Notes under the pieces: model-generated
Databases searched by the model: none
What the model saw: only the letters and a program-made list of their open reading frames with translations
What the model was told of the DNA's origin: nothing
Shown here: in pieces, positions 57,303 to 64,000 of the stretch
Numbering within the stretch: the stretch's first letter is position 1
Layout of the letters: each line of letters starts with the position of its first letter
Translations under genes and position numbers: made by a program
Source of the DNA: Ottelia alismoides
Lineage: Eukaryota; Streptophyta; Magnoliopsida; Alismatales; Hydrocharitaceae
Assembly: GCA_037367405.1 (NCBI GenBank)
Contig: JAZKJV010000600.1
Coordinates: forward strand, 1,178,001 to 1,242,000
DNA length: 64,000 nucleotides
Direction: 5' to 3'

Positions 57303-60300
57303 TGATTAATGCAAAATTGAGTGCGGTTATATTGACTCACAAGACGAGTCAACAGTCGGTGTTTGACCACACAAAATCCTGTATTTAATCAACAATTAAC
57401 CCACACTAAAAATCAACAATTAGAAATAAATGTGGAGTTAAAATTTATTTTTAACTCTGCACAAATGATGTATATGGGCAAGTATGCAGAGAGTTCGAAC
57501 ACAGGGAGCAAGCAGTGTAGTCCTAGCAAGAGCTAAGTGTGTGAGGGTGTGAGTGTCTACACTAAGCAAGCAAGCAAATAAATTTTTGTGGGTTTTTAAA
57601 TTTTTAATTTTTTTTATTTAATTTTTAATTTTGTATTTTAATTTTTGATTTTCTGATTTTTATATTTTATATTTTATATTTTTGTATTTTCTTTTTTCAA
57701 TATTGGAAACTAAAGGAAATATAATACAAGGCAAAGTAAAATATTTATAAAAATGCACAAAAATACTCAAAAATTCAGAAAATAAATGTTTTTGGTATTT
57801 TTAGGGTTTTTTACTGTTTTTGAGATTTTTGGGGATTTTTCAAGATGTTTTTGGTATTTTTAAAAGCTGAAATAAGACAGAACAGTGCAAAATAGGCTGG
57901 CTGTGATAAAAATGGGATTCAAAAATAGAAACCAGTAGCAAAAATATTTCACACTATTTTTCTAATAAAAAGAACAAGATAAGGAAGAAACAGAAGCTAA
58001 GTTTGCAATTTTTAGGTTTTTCTACTATTTTATATATTTTTTTGAAGTTTTTGAGTGTTTTTAATTTTTTTTAGTGTTTTTCTTTTGAGATTTTTAATGA
58101 TTTTTGGACTGACACTAAAGTAGCATAAAATAGACACTAGGTGAATTTTTTGGAATTTTTAGAGGTGTTTTGATATTTTTTTTGGTATTTTCTAAGCTAG
58201 ACAGTGCACAAAATAGGTGTTTTTGATTTTTAATAAATACAAAATTAAAGTAAAATCAAAAACTAAAATATGGGCGTTAAAGTACACCTATCCAGAAACC
58301 TAATCCTATTTTTGTGAGATTTTTGGGGTTAAAATGATATTTTAAACAATTAAAACAAGGGTCCCAACATTAAACAGTACTGGCAAGGGCATAAATGCAA
58401 TTTAAGAAACATCCAGGGACAACAATGCAATTTTCCACAAAAATATACCCGTTATATTTAACTTCTGGGATCAAAACGTAAATACAAGACCCGACTGGGC
58501 ACGCCTACAAATTACCCACCAGGGCGCGTGACTTGCACGCGCCTGGGAGGGACTGAAACGCAATTTCACAAAAGTCTGGGGGTTAACATGCAAAATACCC
58601 AGAAATATTACACGTGCTCTGAAAGTTTTAGGGCTAAAACGAAATAAACAAAAGACCAAGGATACCTCTGCAAAATGCCCACACCTCACGTGAACTGGTC
58701 ACGTGAGGTGACGTGGCGAGGGACCTAACTGCAAATAAAGAAAACCTAGGGGTCTCCTTGCAAATTTTACAAAATATTTAAACTACAGACGAAAGTTTAT
58801 AGACTAATAAATAAATACAAAAATCGCGAGGGTTGGGATGCAAAATACCCTCGCTCCGGGGCTCTGATGAGGACGCGTGGCACACATCCAACGGCTGGGA
58901 CGACGGGAGACGATCCAACGGCTGGGCGCGCTTCACTTATCCACGTGGCAAGCTCTGGACGGCCGATGACGCTTCAAGGATCAGCGGCCGAGATTAGATC
59001 CTCCTGAGGTGATCTGACGGTCGAGGCCGAGGAAGATCCAACGGCCGCTGCTCAATCTGGAGCTCCTCCTCGATCGGACGGCTGGGAAGAGGGTTGCAAG
59101 AACTGGGAAGAACGCCGGCGAAGGCGAGCTTCCCCGACCTCAATCTCCCTCCGCCGGTGACGAATGTGCTTCAAAATGACCGTGGAGGCTCCTGGGACGG
59201 TCCTCTATCTCCTGGGGGCGTTCAAAATCCACGGGGAAGCCTGTGGTGCTCTCGGGCAGCGGGCGGAGCTGGGAGGCTGCTGCTGCTCCGGCGAGCTCCA
59301 AAACTCGCCTCCAGGCGCTCGTGAAGTGGCTTGGACCTGCAAACAAAGTCAAGGGGTCCAGGGCAAAATGCCTGGACCCTCGAATGCCCTTGGGGATGGT
59401 CGAATCGAAATGGAGATGCACGGCCGGAGGTGCGCTCCGGCCAAGGTGCTTGATTGAGCGATTTAAGCGATGGATCTTGGAATTTTTTTGGGGGTTTTTA
59501 AAGCCTAAGCTACCAGGAAGAAAATGCAATAAAGAAAAACACGGGTGGAGGCCCTCGATGGCCGGAGCCAGAGGAAAAAGGGGTACCTCGACGCCGGCAC
59601 TTGGCGGAGGTGGTGGAGGCTCCCTCGACCTCAGACGCCCTGGCTGAAAGGCTCGCGGCGAAGCTGTCACCTCCGGCGAGCGATTGGAGCACAAGAGAGG
59701 CGGAGAGGGGTGGACCAAAGGGGGCTCAAAATTTGATTTGAAAATGGAGGGGCGGTTTTATTTGGTTGACTCAGTGGCTGAGAAGCTCCAAAGATCGAGA
59801 TTTCTGGGGTGATTCAGCGATCCACGCCCCCATGTAATCACTTGGCGGGATAGAGGGATGAACGAGGAGGGATTTTGCAGAAGGAATCAAATCGAAATGG
59901 TGCAAGTCCGCTCCTCGAAAAAATGGAGAAGTTGGGTCAAAGATAGGGCTGTCAGAGGGTACAGGGTGGTAGGCCACCTAGTTGACCGAGGTCAACTAGG
60001 GTTTGCACCTGGTTGGTCCACGTGGACCAACCAGGAAAAACCCTGTAAAAATCATTTATTAATTCAATTAAAAATAGTAAATGGCCGAATTAAATAAAAG
60101 TTATAAAATAAAAAATGTTCAAAATTTTATGTAGTATTTTATTCTGATTTTTATTTATTTTCATGACATATATTTTTACAAGTCACCTTTGTAACCCTAT
60201 ATAGGTATAATACCTATGTTCTTTTGATATTTTATTTTATTTTATGTATTTTTAATCTTATTATTTTTATTTAGTATTTTATAAAATTATAACATACTTT

Positions 60301-61193
60301 TATATGCATAAGTATATTTTTATTTTATTTTTATGAGATGTTTTGTATATTTAATAAAATACAAATGTATTCTATACAGGTATAAGTATATACAGTATAC
60401 CTATGTATTGAATATATACAATTATTTTATTTTCTATTTTCCTTTACATTTTATTTCAATTTTAACGCACATATATAGTATAAGTAATATTTACAAAATT
60501 ATAAAAATATGAAAATGAATAAATAATGAATAAAGAATAAATTGAATATTTTATTCAGTACAAGTGTACAATAAGGGTCCAAAAGTCAACTTTCAGACCG
60601 TAGCTCCGCCAAATGCGAAACCACCACCATTGGATAGATTATTTTATTCTATATACAATTAAAGGTGAGTACACTGCATTTGGAGTTGTCGTTTGTGAGA
60701 TACGGGTCTGGGAAGTTGGGCTTTTGGATTCTTATTCAGACCATATCTTTTTATCTGTACCTTCTTTTTCTGTGAAATCAATTTTGTCCTTTTCTTTATG
60801 AAATTATCTACAACTTTCATGTACAAGGTTTCTTTATTTGATGTACAAAAAGTGGAACCAAAAATAGGTCCAAAAATAAATAAAGAATGAATAAAAGTAT
60901 AGGTATTTTTGCTGTGATTCTGACCTTATCTCCCCCTACTTTATTCCTTGTCGACCTATTCATCACGATGCCTAGGTCTCGGGGATTTTAGGTCATAAAA
61001 TATTTACAATATTTTATTCTTTTTCTTTTCTTTATTTATTCTATAATTTTGGCCTTAATTACAGTGTTTTATATACTATTGAAATGCATATGCATGGATG
61101 CTAAGATGATGGTTTTAATGCTATTTACAGGCATTTGCTAGGGTTTTCGGTGCCAAAATGATAGAATAAAGATGATGAAATGTGGATTCATCA
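57303..61193 (-). repeat. Gypsy LTR copy R (3891 bp), 3' LTR of the rightmost element
   Basis: The boundaries are TGATTAATGC..GGATTCATCA, with the PPT and internal region to its right. It is therefore the 3' LTR of a minus-strand element that runs out of the window. The covarying hairpin is at 59354-59379. A 192-codon minus ORF (59140-59718) is identical to that in copy L. Confidence 0.93.
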
Positions 61194-61206
61194 TCCCCCT
61201 ATACTT
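61194..61206 (-). other. Polypurine tract (minus strand)
   Basis: The minus strand reads AAGTATAGGGGGA directly before the LTR start. It differs from the PPT at 30420 only in its last base. An 8-bp hairpin TTTGCTAG-tcc-CTAGCAAA (61210-61228) lies just upstream. Confidence 0.88.
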
Positions 61207-61874
61207 TACCTTTGCTAGTCCCTAGCAAACACTTATGCAATAAGTGCAAAAAGAAAAGAAAGAAAAGAAAAAGAAGAACTTGGATTTTATTTGGTTATCA
61301 AACTTGTCTTCGCAAAATCAAAGTTTGGAGCTTAAATCGGACCTTTGGAAATTTTAGTGCGGGCGGAACCTTAGTGAGAACCGTGTTTGAAATCCAACAG
61401 TCCTTGAGAATCCCAAAACTCTGTCCAAGTCTCCTCAATAGCCAGGTCAGAAATACTTCAACTCATACGCAAACCCTTACGACTATGAATCTGACTTGTA
61501 CAGTGTAAGTGATGGTGGCTCTCCCCAACTAGAATGACAAAGAAACTGACTTCTCCAGTACGACAACCCAATGATTCCCCAATCCAGCAACTCCATCCTC
61601 GAGGAGCGGGGTATTCCCTTCTAAGTTCAAGTGGCAACCAGCTCTAGAGGAGGGGGTGAAGAGAAAAATGGACGGTAGCCAGTGTAGCTACCTATCCTTG
61701 GATGCAAGACCAGTGTAGTCAAGTCATCCTGCTGCAGGCTCACATATTTGACTTTGGAACTCAAGCTTGCTTATTGACTTTGTACATACTTGCAGGCTTT
61801 TTATTTTTGTACATGCCTGAACATTTTTTTTTTTTTGAATATTATATACAACAGCATTTACATCAGGAGTTTTT

Positions 61875-61939
61875 CCTCTTGAGCCAGTAGACTATCCCTC
61901 TTTTGAAGCTTTATCGCAACCCACAGCCTCCTGTCTTTA
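61875..61939 (-). other. Conserved noncoding block, 65 nt
   Basis: The minus strand is nearly identical to 29667-29730 of the plus-strand element (about five differences), in the same relative position. Confidence 0.8.
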
Positions 61940-63109
61940 GACTTCCTAATCACTGGACGGGTTGGGGTGCACTTCCCTTCCTAGAGGAGGACAAATGTTT
62001 CCACTTGTGTGCGTCTCATACCGGCAAATCCAATCCCCTCACCACTCCAACTGAGTTGAGCCATGTGAAAGGTGCAGGTGTCCAAGTTAGGTCATTATCA
62101 ACAAGAGTCGTACGTGCGCTCCGAAATACTCTACTTAGGCAGTCAAGAATCCATTGAACCAAGTCCCGTGATCCTCAAAGAATTAAGTCAACTAGACCTG
62201 AAGTACCTCAAACCCAGTTCCTATAAGGTTCCTGTTATTAGGTAGATTAGAAGGTCCAATCAAGCTCCAATCTCCGGATTTTACTTAGACTTGTTCAACT
62301 ATCAAACTCAATCCGAAAAGTGCGAATGCTATGCAATGCAATGCAGAGAATATTTTTGTGATGCAATTTTCAAAGATTTTGAACTTTTTATGGATTTTTT
62401 TTGAAAATATGATGATGTATGCCAATGCAGATGCAATTTTTTTTTTGTATTTTTCAAAAAGATTTTTCAGATGTTTTTGGATTTTAATTTTGCAAATGTT
62501 TTTGGGAATTTTGAAAACAAAAGGTTTTGGCTAAAAACTAGGTGAAAACTATGTACACGGGAGTGCTTCTTTATAATTACAAAAAGTGGATTTTAAGAAT
62601 TTACAAGGGTAAGTGATCAATTTTATACATATATACATAAGATGGATTTTGGTGTGATGTGTATATTCCTCAAACTTATTTGAAAACAATTTACACACAA
62701 TTTTTGAAAACTATAGTCCAAAATAGTTTTTACAAACATTTTACACACATTTGAAAGTCATTTTGCAAAGGTTTTCAAAATAGTATATATAGGTTTTTCA
62801 AATCATTTTTGCAACCATTTTTCAAACCATTTGCAAATCATTTTCCAAAAATTTTATTTCACACAAAGAAAATAAGTTTTACAAACCACACATTTTTACA
62901 CAGGTTGAAAACACGAAACAAAATATTTTCAAAATAGTTTTCAATAGATGTTCACAAAGGTTTTCAAACTATTTTTCAAACATTTTTCAAAAAACATTTT
63001 CACCTGATTTATTAATCAGTAAATACAAAAAGAATTTGAGGAATAACCACATCTTTTTATTAAGGATTTTTAATGAATTTTAAAGAATTTTTAGCCATAT
63101 TATTAGGAA

Positions 63110-63217
63110 AGTACGAGTTATGGCTAAAGTATATACGCAGTATATACGACCCCCCTATACTTAGCTTGAGCTATGTCCTCATAGATCGGAGAGAAAAGAG
63201 AAGACATAACTCGTACT
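63110..63217 (-). repeat. Composite stem enclosing a PPT-like copy
   Basis: A 13-bp perfect outer stem (AGTACGAGTTATG at 63110-63122 with 63205-63217) encloses the minus-strand GCTAAGTATAGGGGGG (63149-63164) and two copies of the palindrome GTATATAC (63129-63136, 63140-63147). It is equivalent to 28773-28877. Confidence 0.85.
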
Positions 63218-63274
63218 AAGTATAGACAAGTCTAAAGAATGAATGGATGAATCAATGAATCAGAAGTTGACTGT

Positions 63275-63311
63275 CCCCCCTATACTTAGGATCGAATAAT
63301 CCTAAGTATAG
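63275..63311 (-). repeat. PPT hairpin a
   Basis: A 13-bp stem (63280-63292 with 63299-63311) has a 6-nt loop. In element sense the 3' arm ends AAGTATAGGGGGG. Confidence 0.88.
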
Positions 63312-63374
63312 CAGACTGTTCACAAAGCAGGGAGGGTCAAGGGTGGGAATGGACAGATCGTACTCAGATTGTCT

Positions 63375-63410
63375 CCCCCTATACTTAGGGTAAAATATCC
63401 CTAAGTATAG
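63375..63410 (-). repeat. PPT hairpin b
   Basis: A 12-bp stem (63379-63390 with 63399-63410) has an 8-nt loop. The 3' arm ends AAGTATAGGGGG in element sense. Confidence 0.88.
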
Positions 63411-63467
63411 ACAAGAAGAGGAGACAATGGAGAGGACCGAAAAGAATAGAAAAACTCGGGGTGCCAA

Positions 63468-63505
63468 CCCCCCTATACTTAGGACAAAGTACGTCCTAAG
63501 TATGG
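63468..63505 (-). repeat. PPT hairpin c
   Basis: A 13-bp stem (63473-63485 with 63493-63505) has one mismatch and a 7-nt loop. The 3' arm ends AAGTATAGGGGGG in element sense. Confidence 0.85.
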
Positions 63506-63692
63506 AAAACTGTCTACAAGGGCGGCACCTTTTTGATAGATACAGAAAATAGAAAAGGAAAAGAAGAAAAGAAGAAAAGAAGAAAATAAATCAGCAGACA
63601 ATAGAGTGATATAAACAGATGGATCTGTACAGCGGAAAAGAGCATTGATCACCATGTATGAGATGTAGATGATGAGAGTCAAAAGACACATC

Positions 63693-64000
63693 TCATACCA
63701 GAAGAATGGGGGCAACGTCAATGGTCGGTGGATCATGATCAAGATATAGTTTCAAGCGTTGACCATTGACGCGGAAGGTAGCGGAAGATGACGGTTCGGA
63801 TATGTCGATGCTGCCATTGTCATGTACCTTCCTGACCACATACGGTCCTTTCCACTTGCTCTGCAATTTCCCTGGAAATAACTTCAGCCTGGAATCGAAC
63901 AACCATACTCTCTGATCTGGCTCAAACTGTTTATGGCTGATATGCGAATCATGCCATGTCTTCACTTTCTCTTTGTACTGTAGGCTGTTGGAGAAGGCTG
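63693..64000 (-). CDS. pol: Integrase C-terminal end of Gag-Pol (partial)
   Basis: The minus-strand frame enters from the right edge and stops at 63693. It encodes '[48 protein letters not shown]' and '[13 protein letters not shown]', matching the integrase C-terminus at 28080-28304 closely, with the GPY/F-like 'WKGPYVVRKV'. It has a longer tail (about 15 extra residues) before the stop. It is open throughout the visible part, so this element could be better preserved than the one at 16.5 kb. The catalytic core lies outside the window. Confidence 0.9.
   Translation of the reverse strand, partial: AFSNSLQYKEKVKTWHDSHISHKQFEPDQRVWLFDSRLKLFPGKLQSKWKGPYVVRKVHDNGSIDISEPSSSATFRVNGQRLKLYLDHDPPTIDVAPILLV

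Larger units (their letters stand above)
61207..63692 (-). other. Structured 3' noncoding region of the rightmost element
   Basis: This is the counterpart of 28305-30419. In element sense it has three PPT hairpins and a composite stem (63110-63505), an AT zone of degenerate TTTTCAAAA repeats (62330-63010), then the conserved blocks (61300-62290), including the 65-nt core at 61875-61939. It includes a T15 run near 61820-61835. No env-like ORF is present. Confidence 0.85.

Noticed and set aside
61820..61835. T15 run as poly(A) tail of an inserted retrogene or LINE
   Set aside because: No coding match on either side and no target duplication. The surrounding sequence is continuous with the gypsy 3' noncoding region.

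Overview
This is plant nuclear DNA (a flowering plant) made almost entirely of retrotransposons. I find no intact host gene that I can recognise. The plant assignment rests on Athila-type Ty3/gypsy elements (primer-binding sites complementary to the 3' end of tRNA-Asp, FVDY/FMDD reverse transcriptase, [10 protein letters not shown] integrase), Ty1/copia remnants with a tRNA-iMet type primer site, TRIM elements and a plant L1-type LINE scrap. Nothing here fixes the species.

Layout, left to right. 1-4648: minus-strand gypsy remains, namely an LTR end, about 470 bp of 3' noncoding internal sequence, and a solo LTR inserted into it. 4649-12176: an old plus-strand Athila-like element (LTR end, PBS, leader, broken gag-PR-RT-RH-IN), cut off inside integrase. 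12177-13930: a partial minus-strand LTR. 13931-36454: a minus-strand element (leader, decayed PBS, about 4 kb 5' LTR) whose LTR was split by the best-preserved element of the window, 16502-34116 (plus strand, 17.6 kb, two 3.7 kb LTRs, near-matching 5-bp target duplications, PBS, one long gag-pol frame with scattered stops and two frameshifts, PPT). 36455-43085: a minus-strand Ty1/copia element truncated in RT by that older gypsy insertion. 43086-44420: unclassified sequence with a 172-bp foldback. 44421-53386: AT-rich DNA with two related TRIMs, an organellar rRNA-bearing insert, an internally deleted copia element and a LINE fragment. 53387-64000: two nearly identical 3.9-kb gypsy LTRs in tandem (minus strand), joined through 26 bp of PPT-adjacent sequence, followed by the 3' noncoding region and integrase C-terminus of an element that continues past the window.

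The most interesting signal is in the noncoding DNA between integrase and the 3' LTR, where many Athila relatives carry an env-like ORF. In two divergent elements (28.3-30.4 kb plus, 61.2-63.7 kb minus) that stretch has no long ORF. It carries a series of near-perfect hairpins whose 3' arms reproduce the polypurine tract of the element (AAGTATAGGGGGG), then an AT-rich degenerate-repeat zone and a strongly conserved 65-nt block. The LTRs also share a hairpin with a compensatory base-pair change, a hairpin at their first bases, and clusters of short GATCCAACGG-like motifs. These point to an RNA/DNA-structure-based regulatory system in this family. All comparisons were made by eye within the window.
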